Assembly: GCA_018697195.1 (NCBI GenBank)
Contig: CM031879.1
Coordinates: forward strand, 22,966,022 to 23,030,021
Source: Certhia americana
Lineage: Eukaryota > Chordata > Aves > Passeriformes > Certhiidae
DNA length: 64,000 nt
Reading direction: 5' to 3'
The position numbers and the translations under genes are program-made. The notes beneath the pieces are model-generated. The model was not told where the DNA came from and searched no databases. It worked only from the letters and a program-made list of their open reading frames with translations. The first letter of the stretch is position 1. The number at the start of each line of letters is the position of its first letter. Below, piece after piece: positions 1 through 13,351 of the stretch.

Positions 1-2016
1 CCACCCTCCTGTTCCTCCAGTATTCCTCACTGTAGCCTGGGGAAAAGAAGTTTTAGAAAAATAATAAAGTTTTTATTTATTCCTTACAGCTTTTCTGCCC
101 CTGTGGGCATTTGTCTGCCTGCCTGGCTAATGTGCTGTAATGAATCTGCTCTCTGCCACACACACACATATCGTCCTATCAATCAGGGAGAGGAAATGCT
201 GAGTATGGTGAGCACTAACAAGCACTCGGAGGGGTCAGTACACCAGTGCACTACAGTGGCATGCTACTTTCCCTACAGGCTGCTTTAATTGGGGGAACAT
301 GAATGAGGCAGCATGTGGCTGGCACCATGTCTTCTTGCCAATCTCTCTGCTTTGGCAAACTGACCCTCTCTGCTTCACCTTCAGTGCTAACCCTCCTCTG
401 GTTCCTGCTGCAAAACAAGTCCCTCCCAACCTCGCTGGAGTCTCTGGGTTAACTGGAGCACATAGATCTGCTGGAGGAGCTTGCTTGCAGAGGCTAGGGA
501 GCGATCAAAGGGTGCTGCAGAGCCTGTGGGGATAGCATTTCTTTGCAGGTTGATAATCACGATGCAAATAGAAGTGGGAAAAGGTGGAGAAAGGGGGGCT
601 GAGGAAAATTAAAGAGAGGGAGAATAGGAGAGAGAAATGGTGAATGAAATAGCAGATGGGGAAACTGGAAGGGCTGAGGAAAAATGTTGAGAAAATGAAA
701 AACGGAGAAAAAAAGATAAAGAAGAAAAAAATAAAAAGGATGTGGAAAGTCACATATTACTGGAGAGAAAGACTTGAAGAAAATATGAGAGAAAACCAAA
801 AATGCTCCTGTACCTAAATCAGGGCAGACAGGAAGCAGCACCTCCAAAAGAACTCAAAAAAGATCAGGAGACAAGAGGTATTTTTCATGGCAGGTTTCAG
901 GATTTAGACAAAAAATTATGTCCAATCCATAATTAAGTAGTAGTGTTTTAAATTTTATACCTATAGATAGGTTGACTTCTAACTATGATTCCTTTTCACC
1001 TTTGTGGGTTGCCAGTATGCTGTTAAGAACTCACTGCTACTGCCCTATAGCAAGACTTACTACTGAGTAAATTTTCTAGTGGAGGTTTCTTAGCAAAGTC
1101 GTTGTCTGCTTGGAAGGAGAAAAGGGATTTGTTGAGAAGAATGGAGGAATTACAAAACTCTGAGGGGCAATAACACTTAAAGAGAGATCTTGGGGTTAAC
1201 AGCATGCAAGGATGGAGGCTTGTACCTTTTGTCAAGTCTCAAATTTGCTTTGCCCAGAAGTTCTTGTGTTCACAGATGTAGCATGTTTGCATGCTGGTCA
1301 AGTGATAAAAGTACCTTAAAGCAGTTTTTCAATGCCCAGAGTGAGCACTAATGAGGAATCTATCTCGAAAGAAGTTTTACCATGGAATTAAGAACACTGT
1401 CTTTAGGAGCAAGGATTTAGGAAGCAGCAAGAAAGGCTATAGTTTGGTACTTTAAAAATACAGTAGTGAAGGCCCAAGAAAGAGTTTGAAGACTGACACC
1501 TCTCTTTGTGACACAAAATTTTGATCCAGACTGATTTCTGTGTTGATCAAGTTACCTGTGCTTTCCAGGAAGGCAGATTAACCTTCAGAAACACCCAAGG
1601 CAGTAAAAGAGCTACCAGATTTTCCCCTGCAGTGTTTGTAAGCTCTATAAAGTAAGAAGTTTTGGCTTTAGCAAACATTCTGATTGAAAGTTTTCAAAGA
1701 AAACCCAGATGGAAATAGGATGCCATTTGTAACTCAAAAAGTGACTTCTGCTCTTGAACAAATGTCTGATAAGGTGAAAGGCAATATATTGTGAAGAATG
1801 CTATCCATCAGTCACTGGGCAAATGTTTACATCCTGTTGCCCTTCCCTCAGGAGTGTTCCATTATATTAGTGAAAGTTCACCTTAAATACTGACTAGGAA
1901 CAACATTTGAAAGAAAATTTATTTTCTCTAGGAGCAGTTTTCACCAAATATTAGTTTTGGTGGAAATTTTAGTATATTTCCTTTTTTTTTGAGCAATGAA
2001 TTAAAACAAACTAACA
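1..2016. other. Gene-free stretch; upstream TFEC intron or intergenic
   Basis: Positions 280-540 are GC-richer than the surroundings and contain a 78-codon open frame without recognisable family features. The GA-rich tract at 565-745 follows. The rest is AT-rich unique sequence, in which I recognise no exon, RNA gene or transposon. Confidence 0.6.
565..745 (+). repeat. GA-rich (purine) low-complexity tract
   Basis: About 180 nt are almost pure purine on the + strand, mixing GGGGA, GAGA and AAAA motifs with few pyrimidine interruptions. The corresponding minus-strand open frames are runs of F, S, P and L caused by the composition and are not genes. There is no regular repeat unit, so it is a low-complexity tract rather than a clean microsatellite. 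Confidence 0.85.
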
Positions 2017-2305
2017 AGATAGAATAAACCAGAATAGAATAGAACAGTTTAGGTTGGAAAAGACCTTAAATAACATCAAGTCCACTGTTAACCTAACACT
2101 GCCAAATCCACCACTAAACCCTGTGCCTAATTGCCACATCTGCACCTTTTCTAGATATCTCCAGGAATGGTGACTTTGCCACTTCCCTGGGCAGTCTGCT
2201 CCAGTGCTTGAAAACACTTCCTGCAAAGAAATTTATCCTGATATCCCATCTAAATCTCCCCATGAGCAACTTGAGGTCCTTTCCTCTTTTTTGCTCCACA
2301 ACTTT
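2017..2305 (-). mobile_element. CR1 LINE 3' fragment, antisense to the + strand
   Basis: The stretch reads as the complement of an avian CR1 3' end. It starts with an AGAAT-type repeat (gaatagaatagaa, the complement of the CR1 ATTCTAT tail) and continues with gttggaaaagaccttaaat, then the cacttccctgggcagtctg and ctccagtgcttgaaaacac blocks seen in many avian CR1 copies. It reaches the ctaaatctcccc segment and fades at about 2305. The element's 3' end is therefore at the low coordinate and it is transcribed on the minus strand. It is 5'-truncated, as nearly all CR1 insertions are, and moderately diverged. Short open frames in this interval are shadows of the repeat. Confidence 0.9.
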
Positions 2306-2989
2306 GGCCTTTGCAGGCCACAACTGCTATATAAATGACGTAGTAGCAGCACATTACAACAGAATAACACAAGAATACTTAAGCTAGAATAGATCAGCTG
2401 TCCATGAAGTTTAATAATCTGTTTCAGAATACCCTCTCTGGGCTCTCATCTACCTATGAAACAGGTGTCTACATCTGAACTGGATGCCTTAGCAATTTTT
2501 GTAGCCAGTGGGGCAAGCGGACCCATCTAAGATCCAATTTATCTGGTGTATCTTAGACATGTACTTTGAAGTAAAATGGATTGCACCCTCAAAGTGATAT
2601 TTTTCTCCCTGTTGATTGAAAAAAAATGTCTCAATAATTATCTTGGATGTAGGCATCTGCCTTTTGTCATAAACACAGTCAAATAAATTCCACTTCTATG
2701 TTTTTTGCTTCAGAGAAAGTATAGAATTCTCAAAACTTCTTGATTCCACTTTGAATTAGCTTATGAGGTGATGCTTGGGGGTTAAAATTTAATTTTATGT
2801 TAAATTACTAAAAGTAAAGTAATTAAGTTTCTTATGCTTTAGGTCTTCCTAGACTTCTTGGTGATGCATTTTGTGGCAGCAGGGCTGCAGATTGTTTCAT
2901 GGCAGTCACTTAAATATGTTACTTTTTAGTTCTATGCTATATAATATTTTTATTTTTAAAAATGATACTTACATTTATTAATATTGAGA

Positions 2990-3215
2990 AAATACATAGA
3001 TTTCTATTATGAGAAGAAGTATATAGAAAAGAGGAAGAAAAGAGAAGTATAGAGAAAAGAGGAAAATTACATGAAGGGGTTCATAAATAAGAGGGGAAAG
3101 GGAATTGGGAAAAATAGCAAAATACATTTTGGAAGATCTAGAAAGGGAAGGAGCAGAATAGAGGCCAAAAAAGATGAGTAAGTGGGAAATAAATAGAGAG
3201 ATCTGTGTAAGAGCC
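2990..3215 (+). repeat. Purine-rich tract, first half of a strand-asymmetric pair
   Basis: The + strand is dominated by AG, including agaggaagaaaagagaagta and repeated agaaaagagga motifs. It is followed 20-30 nt later by a pyrimidine-rich tract. The pair accounts for the 169-codon minus-strand open frame at 2978-3487, whose product is split into a K/E/M-rich half and an F/L/S-rich half as composition predicts. Confidence 0.8.
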
Positions 3216-3239
3216 TTAGGCTCACTCATTATTTTGTAG

Positions 3240-3400
3240 ACTTTCATAATATCTCTTCTTTTCTTCTCTTTTTCAAACTTCACAGACTTCATCTTTTTAA
3301 CCTTACAGAGTCTAAAGTCCACAATCTCTATTCTTTTTCCCATATACTTCATAATATTTTTTTTCATTTTTTTCGACATTTTTATTTTTTCTATGTCTAT
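3240..3400 (+). repeat. Pyrimidine-rich tract, second half of the asymmetric pair
   Basis: The + strand is dominated by CT and T (tctcttcttttcttctcttt, then several runs of 6-9 T). Segments of it are imperfectly complementary to the purine tract at 2990-3215, so the two could pair in a long, irregular hairpin. No exact unit repeats and no gene were recognised. Confidence 0.75.
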
Positions 3401-6400
3401 TCTGGCACACACTTCTACACATCTGAGCACAGCTGTTAACCTATTTCTGTGTGATAATTCCTCTGGTATGGAAATCACTGATGTCACTGCGACTCAAAGA
3501 GTAAGTTCAGCAGGTCCATTGCCTTCACTCGTTGAAGAGAGCATTGCTGAATCAAAATTTGAATTTTGTCTCAAAATTAGAATTACAGGAAAGAATCTTT
3601 TAAAGACTTGAAGTTGTCTGCTGTAATCTCGGGTTTATAAAAAAAAAAAATGGTTTTGGGTGTGTTTTTCGTCATTCATGAGAGCCCAAGAATGCACAAG
3701 TCTTTTTTCTCCAGCCAGAGATTGAAGAAATGGTTGTGAGCCATCTCTTCTGCTTTTTCAAGGTTGTTTGTTCTTTCTTATCCATACATTCTTTCCCTGA
3801 CCTGCAGAGGTCTGTGCAGCAAGTCAGTTTCAGGCACAAAACCCTGCCCTCAGAGTGGTGTGTACTTTTATATTAAAACCCACATAACAATATTTACAAA
3901 ACCCAATACCTATTATCCATGTTAGAAAGTCAGTCTCTAAGCCAGCCAGAAGGTGTTACCCTCACAGCAGAAGATGCAGCAGATGAAGAAGGAAGAAATC
4001 TAAAAGACACGTGAAACCTTCATCTTGTCTTCTTCTGCTTACCATTCTAAAAACCCCAGAAATCTAAAATTCTCACCCTGTGATAAACTACATATTATGC
4101 TGCTATCTAATACACATTCTTGAAAGCTCTGCTTCATCCCAGAGCCTAGAAATCCCTTTCAATGAACAAAGGTTAAAACCAGTGTGTTTGTCAGAGGTTT
4201 GTCATCCCTTAAATATGCAGAGAAATATTTAACAGAATTTCTGACTCCGACACTGTAAGGCTCTTTTTAAAGTGTATGTGATTCTTGATATGAAGGAGGC
4301 AAACTGTGGAAGACAAACGTGAGAGAACCAGTCATGGTTTAATCACAGGATGTCCTGATTCCTTCCCATGTATTCTGAGCTCAGAACCCTGAGCAGTAAT
4401 GAGCTGTCTATCCACACATGTACATTTAACTATGTCTAGGGCACGTCCAGGCAGCCCCACTGTTAGGACTGTCCCTGGCACAGTTTTAGCCTATGCCTAT
4501 GAACGCTGCCCCTCTCTGAGACTTGGAAGTTACAGGGTCCTGGGACAATTCATAATCAGGATTTTGCAAAGAACTGCATTCTTCTGGTTCTCAAAGCCTT
4601 CAATGACAAAAACACGAACTCTTCCATGAATTCCAAGCTCAGTGTTCACCACCACTCCTAAGCATATCAATTTTATGAATAAAATTATAGCTTGAGAGGG
4701 TCCTGAAAAACCTTTCTTTTGGCAACAACGTGCTGCTCAATGTGTATTTCAAAATGGGTGGTGCAAATAGGGGATGAACCCATTTGAAGAGATAAACTTT
4801 TTTTCCCCCACAAAAAAATACGAACAGGTCCCAAACAGAACTAACAAAGACTTTACAATTGTAAAGTAGAGAACAATGGTGCAAACACTGCTGTGTCTAC
4901 CTTGGGGGTGTTCAGGCTTTTCCAGTGTTAATGAAAGGAGACTCAGTTACCTGTCACCTTCAGCAAAGAGAAGTCCCACAAACTTGCAAAGAAGATCATC
5001 GTTTTTTAAAAGCTAGCTCAGGATTAAAAGTATAACAGAATTCCCAACTTCTTACTGACTTCAGTGGAAAGGTGAGGACCATGATGGGAGTTAGGATTCC
5101 AACATAAATCTACACTTGACTTGAAAGTCATACTATTCCTGAACTGACAAATGGCAGCCAAGGAAGAAATAGTCAAGCTGAAGGGTCACTAGGGAAAAAA
5201 GTAGCTTTGAAAGAGAAGTGCTAGTCTCTATGACAAGGACTGTAGTAATTGAATTTTGGAGAGACATGACTGTTGAGATATTAAGTATTATACACTGCAT
5301 TAGTAATTACATAACAGATAATAATGATTCTTATACAAGTGTTTGTTAAACGAGTAATTCATGATTTAATGAATAACCAATGGCTTTTTTTATAAGAGGG
5401 AATCCCCTGCTTAATTTCTGAGATTAATCTTATTTAAAGCAAAAATTCTCTCTCTGAATAGCTGGTAGTATTCAGCTTAAATTAGCATCTGCTGAAGTGA
5501 GCTGTTGAGATTCATCTGACATTTATTAGGACAAATGCATAAAGGCTGTGCTGTGGCAATACCATTTAATTGTCAAGGCAATTAGTTGCCACTTTGGATA
5601 TCAGAACTGTCACTGAGTTAAAAAATAAGGGAAGAAGACATGGCAGAAATAGTTTCATTTTTAACTGGAAATTGTGTCTGAATTTTGTATTAGTCATAGA
5701 AGTGAGAATCTGATGGCATAGATCAGACCTGGACATAACAGGGGAAGAGTTATAATTTTAACAATGTTTGATCTACCTGTGACTTCAAACCAGCTCTGAA
5801 TTGTATTAAAAATATGTAAATCACTGGATGCTAGGCTGAAATTCCCTTTAATGTTTATGGTTCCCTTACCTCCATAGAAAAATCAGTATTATTTGTTTTC
5901 TTTTCAACAATTTGAAGATAATTAAAATGAAAAGAGCCCTCATGTACTATTCTGTGAGCCTTACTTAATTTGCTCTGAAACATGTGTAGATCTTCTTAAG
6001 CAAATTATATGTGCATGACTCTTATTTTTACTATAAGAGCTTTTGTAGTTTGAAAAGGATTTATACAGTTATATGCTTTCAATATACAAGTAAACTAGCC
6101 ACTGGCCACATGAGAGTCTTCTTCAACTGTGCTCATTATTGTTGTTTCTGTTCACAAATGTTTTCTAGAGAAATTTGTAGTCAGTTCTGCATATCTGCCA
6201 TGTAATGTTAGCAGAGTAAAGCCAGAAAAATAGTGTAGAAATGGGAGTTCACTTTGCTCAAGGCTCTGATCAAAAGTGCAGTTTTAGGAAGTCTACACTC
6301 TGTATAGACTGGCCTTTGGATTAATATAGGAATGCAAAGCCACAAGTCCTTAATCTTCATAAAGAATGACAATCATCTCTAAATGGCTAGAGCCTACACG

Positions 6401-8496
6401 TTCATCTCATCCTTCTCTTCTCACCAAAGTGAGATTTATTGGTTTCAATTCTGTCCAGATCAACTTCGACAGTCCACATTTTTCATGTGTTGGCCATTTC
6501 TGTACCTGAACAGATCAGAAACAGTTATTAGATGATTCTCTGCTTTATAAAGGGGAAATTAGGGAATTTTAAAATCAAACTCTAGGAAGAATTTAGTGGG
6601 ATTTTTATTTTGGCTATGCTGGAGACCTCTGGGCTATGTTGTGATCCATCTGTGTAGAGGGAAAATTTTACTTATCTCAGCTGCCATTTACTAGCCCTGC
6701 AATGGTGGCAATGCATCTCATACATTCTTTTAAGACTATTTCCAACCATGTCCCAAACTATGTCATTGCCATGAGGAAGATGATCCTGCCTATTTTCTGA
6801 GCAGTACTGAACAAGATTAGATTATTTAATATTATATTATAATTGAATTAGCTTACATATGTTATTTCTTTCTGAGCAAAGGTGTAGGACTTGTATAGAC
6901 CAGCACTTCAAAACTTGGGAAAATAATTTTTTTTTTTTTTTTCAGAAGCAGGACATTGAAAGTTTGAGCTACAAATAAAAGATTGAATTTTTAAAATATA
7001 TAGGTAAATTGATTTTGGGTTAACTTCTTTTGTTGGAGTGAGAGACAAACATATTGAATTGAATGAAAGCTCCAGACAGCCTCTACAGGTAGCTGAAATA
7101 AAACTGAAATATGATGGAAACAGTCTCAAGATGTTGTGGTATGTCTGTGATTACTGGCAAATCCAGCAAAACAGGAGAGGCTGACACCAACAGGATTTAA
7201 GAGCTGTCACACTTAACCCATCATGGTATTTCTGCTCCTTTCATATTAACATAGTTAACCTTCTTCTAAATACTTGTTGATCCCTGTTGTGATCTTGACT
7301 ACACTGTCTTTACTTTTGAGTACTGTCTATCCACTCCCACAAAAAATTTTTTTTAGTGAACTTAAATATAAAGCAAACATTCTTGGTGATCAACTTTACC
7401 TGGGAAGGTACTACTTTTCTCTTTTTTTTATTATCAGTCATTATTCTAGGGCCAAACTTTTGAAATATGCAAAAACTGATGCTCATTTAAAATCTCTGTA
7501 GCATCTTCTTGTGCTATTTTGAGAAGAGGCCCTTAGTCATTCTCTGGTATTTCTTAAAGTGCATTTTGCCAGAAACGAAGCACATGGTTATTGTGAGCAG
7601 AAACCTGTGGTCAATCTTGGTCTTGATTTTTCCACTAGCTGGAAGAAAATAAAAAACTAAACTTGTCACTTCCATCTGTCCTGACTCACAGCTGGATCTG
7701 TATTGGTTTAGTTACACTCCAAATGTTCTGCTGTATGAGCTTTGATCAGTAAAACATGATTAAGGGTCTCATATTTTCCTCTGAGAAAAGAATACAAACA
7801 GCTCTTTGTAACTGACATCAGCATTTTTGATTTGACAGGGAATTTTAGGATATTACAATTTTTTCTTTGGAAGTTGAATTTGCACCTTAAAACAGAGTCA
7901 TCTTCACTTTGGGCCATTGTATCATACAGTGTAGAGGTAGTTAAATGCAGGGACAATGAAGTCGATCATTTCCCATCAAATGCAAATACAAAATAAACCA
8001 CAAACACCTCAGCATGAGTAAAGAAACACAAGAATAATCTTCCATAAATGCAGTTTACTTATGTTCACTGTAGTATAAAAACACTTTTGTCCACCTAAGA
8101 CTTTTCACCTAATATTTCATACTTTCTCAGGAGACACCTATTTGAATGCAATAATTTGAATCTGTGAGATTGCTTAAAACTCACAAAGCTGAGAACCACA
8201 GAAAGTGGTAATGGAGAAAAGTGTAAGAAAGTGAAACAGATTTGGTGCTCTACAAAGAATACCTGTTGAGCAGTAGCAACTTTTTAGAGTCCATAAATGT
8301 AAGTAAGAAAAGGTACTGTTGTTCTACAGCCATGATAGCTTCCAAAGCAATGCTACCTGCAGAGGTTGTCAGGAAAGCAGAAAAACCACAATAACCCCCA
8401 CTTCTCTAGCATTCCACATTCCACTTATTTCACCCAAGGCTGAAAATTTATTTTGAGATTAATTTGGTACATGTAGTGTACATTTGCCAAGTTTTC

Positions 8497-8519
8497 TTTT
8501 TTTTTTTTTTTTTTTTTTT
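8497..8519 (+). repeat. Poly(T) run of 23
   Basis: An uninterrupted T run in AT-rich DNA. No retrotransposed gene or SINE body is recognisable on either side, so it is recorded as a simple repeat. Confidence 0.9.
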
Positions 8520-10179
8520 GCTATTTAAATCTTCAATTCCAAAGCTATGTATTAATCCTATTACTGCTAATTTAGAGAAGTCTGCAGTCTTTTTGAGTTA
8601 GGTGAAGTTCAAGTTGTAATTGGTATCAAAGAAAGGCACAGTGCACGAACTGAATATTAATATTTAACTCTTGCCATTTTATTATTTCCACTTGAAAATC
8701 ACAGCAGTGGTTAAAAGACCTTTTTATGAGTTCATGAGGGTAGTGAATTGGAGACTATGGGATGAGATTTTTCATTCAGGCAGCAAGATTGACAAAAATT
8801 GCTATGTAAGAAATGTAAATGAAATATTATACTGGGGCCCAGTAACTCTGGTTATAGCCACAGGTTTCTCAGTATTCCCATTACAAAACTTTCCTTATAG
8901 GTTAAGTACTCGCACTATAAAATTTTGCTCAAGGATAGTACAGCATACAAGATTCTAACCCAGGAGCTATTTTGCTCCAAATTTTCCATTTCACCTTTTG
9001 CATATAACTGTAGTTTTAGATGATGTTTTGAATTTGGGTACTTTTTAAATGTCTATGCTTTTAAAGCAGAACAACTCATAAGATATGCACACAATGGAGG
9101 ATTAATTGTTTATGATGGAAAATAAGGACAAAGACCACCCAGGACAAGGACAATCCCTTTGATATCAGATTCCTGATCAAGTACATTTATTTGTACATTT
9201 GTTCAAAGACATAAACAGTGAATTTTTTCAAAGGTCAAAGAAATTAAAGGTAAAATGGCCATTGACTTGGTGGCTTTGGAAATAATTTCTATGCCTGGCT
9301 AAATAGTATTTGGAATACCAGTTAACAAAGAGTTTCACCAAGGTTTTTTTTTTTTTTTTCAATCTGTTTTTCTGAGTTTATGCATTGGGAACTACAGGGT
9401 CTGTCTTTAATCATACCCATAAACCACGTTCACTATTATACCCTTGGGACTGCCATAATCAATCATTTGAGATCAAACTGGATGGAGACTAGAATGCAGG
9501 AATCATTTCAGAACTTTTCTTGCTGAAATTTCACAAAAAACTATGGGAAAAAAAGGGTGCTTGAGAGGAAGAAAAACTATAAGAGGTAATTGTGGAAGTC
9601 AGAGTAAACAAGCAGAGATCAAAATGTGAAGAAAGTGAAGAGATGAAAAATTAGGGAGAACAACACTGAAAACAGCAGAGAAAAGTGGACACAGCTTGAA
9701 ATACTGCATTTCCACCACTCAATTTATATTAGAGATGAGAGATTTTTATAATAATTGTTTATTTTTTCTACTGGAAGTTTTTTCCATCATATGAATGTTG
9801 AAGATAGTCTAAACTGGTCATTTGACTAAAATATATAACTAGCAATGGTAGCAAATCTAGTTCCAAAGTGAGATATTTGATTCTAAACACTTGCTCTGCA
9901 TACCACGATTTTAGACAAATGCACAGAGAACCAAAGCTTTTTTCTATTTATTTGCAATTTTTTTTCCATTAATATTCTGTATTGATTTACTTCAGAGTTT
10001 GTTCAAAGTTTGTTCATTCAAAGACCTTGCAAGTTCAGACCTGAAGTGGCTTCATGAAGGCCTGCTAACTTTGTGAGGTGTACTAACATAATTGTAGTTG
10101 TAGTCAATTCCTTATGCAGAAGGAAACTCAATTGCATTCTAAAGCAAACAAAAAATTTTTGTGGGCAGTATTTTTTGGT

Positions 10180-10222
10180 GTTTTTTTTTGTTGTTGTTGT
10201 TTTGTTTTTTTTTTTTTTTTTT
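10180..10222 (+). repeat. T-rich run with (GTT)n core
   Basis: T9, then four GTT units, then TTTTG and a run of about 16 T. Open frames crossing it on both strands are composition artefacts. Confidence 0.88.
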
Positions 10223-11671
10223 GCAAAAGATGATGAAATTAATACAGGGTTGGAACTACATGATAAATATGAGCTTGTAACTTTCATTAGTGCTGTTACA
10301 AATTGTAGATATATTTCTAAACAATAAACTCCACTTTTTGTTCATATCTGCACCATTAATAATTGAACTGTGTCCTGCCTTTTTTAATATTGAAAGAGGC
10401 AGACTGTAGTTACAGAATAAAGGGTGTGAATAACTAAAAATAGATTGCACTATACTATAAGCTATAGTATCTAACACACAGAGAATGAAAAATGAATGTT
10501 ACTACTACAACCTCCAACTGACTTAGTAAGAATTTTGCCTTGAAAAATTCAATGAAACTGAATACAAATAAGCAATGCCATCCACTTTGTACTACTAAAA
10601 ATGTGGATTTTGTGTCTTAAGTGATAATATTGATAGTTAAAATAAACGAATCACCAAGTTCATTCAAATTCAAAGATTATTTCCCTCTCTAGATTTTTTT
10701 TTTCAGTTAGCAAAAATGCCAACATGATATGAATACAAGCATTCTGTTCATACCTTTTGGGGGTTTGGGGTCATTGACTCCTGCATCCTTTTCTATATAT
10801 TTATGTTAAGCAATTTTCTGTCCTCCACTGACATTTTGAAAATATCATATAAATTGTAATGTTTCACCCCCCCATACAGTCCAACTGTGAGGAAGGTGTC
10901 ATATGTTGCAGGTAAAAATTTAAGATGCAGAGACACAAAATAATTTCCTCATAGTATAATGCTTAGCTTCCATAAATGCCTACATGGATCCAGCTTTTTG
11001 GTCATGTAAATAGTAGGCATCTAATTAAAGTTAGTTACCCAAGTCACCTTCTGTGATGAACTATGGGAGAGGGGCATGTCCAGAGGAATGAAAAAAAATA
11101 AAATCCTGCTTTTATATGAAGTCTCCCAGGGGTATCTGAAAGTGATTCACTTTCTGGAGATTCTTTCTCTTGCTATTGTTCAAAATAAAGACTTTTTCAT
11201 AATGTGGACTCGAAAACTACCTCTTAGAGATGAATGTCACTTGTGATAAATGCTCAAAATTATCCAGGGACTCAAGTTCAGGTATGAAATTGCACCTGAG
11301 TCTTTAATGCCTTTGTGTAGCAAGTAACCACTGGGCTATTCTTCTTGCAACTCAGATGATTTTCCTCTAGAGACTGAGTCCACTTCTCTTATAGCCAAGT
11401 GAAGCATTCTCCCTTTCAGTTCAGTAATGTGGATTTCATTCTTTCACAGCAGGATTACAACAAATACTGCTCTATGAATGTGAGATGCCAGTGTCTTTTA
11501 GGATAGTGATACAGAAAACTTTATGACCTGCCTGACATTGTGCTTGTCTTACCCTGACCACTGGTAGAAGTAGGACAAGATGAATTGGTAATGTGATGTC
11601 TTCTGATATCTCACACAAAATATTTCATATTAGATGTTGTGCGTTGACTATCTGGAGTATCCACAATGTAA

Positions 11672-11716
11672 AAATTTTCTACAGTATTTCTGTAGAAATT
11701 TTCTACAGTAGTTCTG
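11672..11716 (+). repeat. Short inverted and direct repeat around TTCTACAG
   Basis: TTCTACAG (11677-11684) and CTGTAGAA (11690-11697) form a perfect 8-bp stem with a 5-nt loop, flanked by extra A/T pairing. The unit ATTTTCTACAGTA then recurs directly at about 11699. This probably reflects a local duplication. Confidence 0.7.
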
Positions 11717-13328
11717 CAGTAAAACAAATATCACTTCCCTGGAGGCTGGCTAAGGATTGCCACTTGCAAGCCAAAAGACATGGGGTCAATTTTAATACCC
11801 ATTGATGGCTTTTTGACTTTATTGAGCTTTACTTTCAGTCTACAAAACCAGAATTTTTAGGGTTACACAAAGAATCATTCTGTGTTCAGATAGAAAAATA
11901 GCTGTGAAAACATTTTGAAAGCATTCCAGCCAGTGATACTTTCAAGAGACTTGGTCTGACCAGACACTCCACTGATTTGTACTTAAAACATTATTAAAAA
12001 ATATGCTATGGAAAGTATTATTTTTGATCATAGGCAATAAAAGTTAAGGGGAATCCAGCTCTTTAGAGCCCTGTGTCTTTTTGAATAAAATTGAACACAT
12101 ATAAGGTGAAAACCCCCCAAACAAATCCATGAACCTTTTCTGTTCTCTTATTGAAATCTTTCTATCAAATCAGGCTTCAGTGTGTACAGGGCTATTTTAA
12201 GCACAGTTTCTACCAAAAGAACTGCTGATGACATTTCAGAAGTGATTCCCTTACTGCTGTGCTCCAGTTAATGGGCCACTCTTGTGATAACAGCAGTATT
12301 GCTTCTAAAAATGTGATGATCTGCTGCAGATAGAAACAACTTTTTTCTGTAATATGCCCATTGATTAAAAAAACCCAACATACTAAAAGCCTTATCTGTG
12401 GAACACAGACTTGGAAGGAATGAGGCTTAACTGAACTTTATTCTCAAAAAATAGTAAGAGAATCTACTAGGCTGAGTAGGTTCTTTTCAACCCTTTTCCC
12501 CCTGATAATTTGGTATACTTAATATATAAATATACCTATGACTCCCTGTAGGCATAGATATACCTGCTTAAAAGACATTCTATGTGTATGTGAGGAAGTG
12601 TATATAAAGGACAAAAGCTGTAAGGAGTGGTCCATTATCACTCCACTGAATACAACACCATAAATATGCATATGAGCACTGAACTATTGCTCCCAAATGC
12701 CTGCTCCCTGAAAGTTTAATCTCTTGTTATTCATAATGTATCAAAAGTTTCATTTCAGAGATCAGCATCTGGAAATCAAACATACGATTGCTGTTGAAGT
12801 AGTTGTGATACACTGTTTATTACATTTGTGCTAGATCAGGTGCTTAGATGAGGCACATTAAGCTGATATTCCCAAATATGCCTTTATGACTAGGAAATGC
12901 AGTCTCCAAGATTTCAGTTAATTAGGGAGTGCCCAATTAGATAACAAACAGGTGAATGCATCATTTCTGCTTTTCATCAGTAATACCTAAACTCTCCAAA
13001 GTGTCAACAATATTCATCTACTTCATCTGAAGTACACTACCAATCTTTTTGATTTTTTCACAGTTGGAAGGTGAATGTGTATTTTCTTTATAGCTTCATG
13101 GTGTTTCTCCAAATTTGAGTGTAATCTTGTATGCAGCTTCCTTGCTGCCAGTGTTGGCTGTATGCAGTGATTCAGCTCATTGGATTACTTTGTGGCTCTT
13201 GAGTTCATGTGTGTTAGTTCTTTCAGAAAGTATTTCTGAAATACTCACTGGAAAGGGAATATGCCCAGGTGAAATATTAAATGGTGACCTTCAAGAATTC
13301 AAAAAATACAATATACATTTTTAATTCA

Positions 13329-13351
13329 GTGACTTCCAGTATGGAAGTCAC
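13329..13351 (+). repeat. Perfect inverted repeat, 10-bp arms, 3-nt spacer
   Basis: The arms are GTGACTTCCA (13329-13338) and TGGAAGTCAC (13342-13351), with spacer GTA. Each arm contains a GGAA/TTCC core, so the site could be a symmetric protein-binding site as well as a small cruciform. It is not within any repeat that I recognise. Confidence 0.85.

Larger units (their letters stand above)
3401..12900. other. Gene-free AT-rich stretch
   Basis: Unique sequence with homopolymer T runs at about 6927-6942, 8497-8519, 9344-9359 and 10180-10222. A CACGTG E-box is at 4008-4013. Positions 5460-5600 have the look of conserved noncoding DNA (ATTA-rich with paired TGGCAA/TTGCCA). All open frames are short (95 codons or fewer) and show no domain features. 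Confidence 0.6.

Noticed and set aside
505..847. Two overlapping phenylalanine/proline/serine-rich minus-strand frames
   Set aside because: Direct products of the GA-rich tract on the other strand.
10018..10327. Frames on both strands with poly-K/T or poly-F/V stretches
   Set aside because: Encoded by the T-rich and GTT simple repeat.
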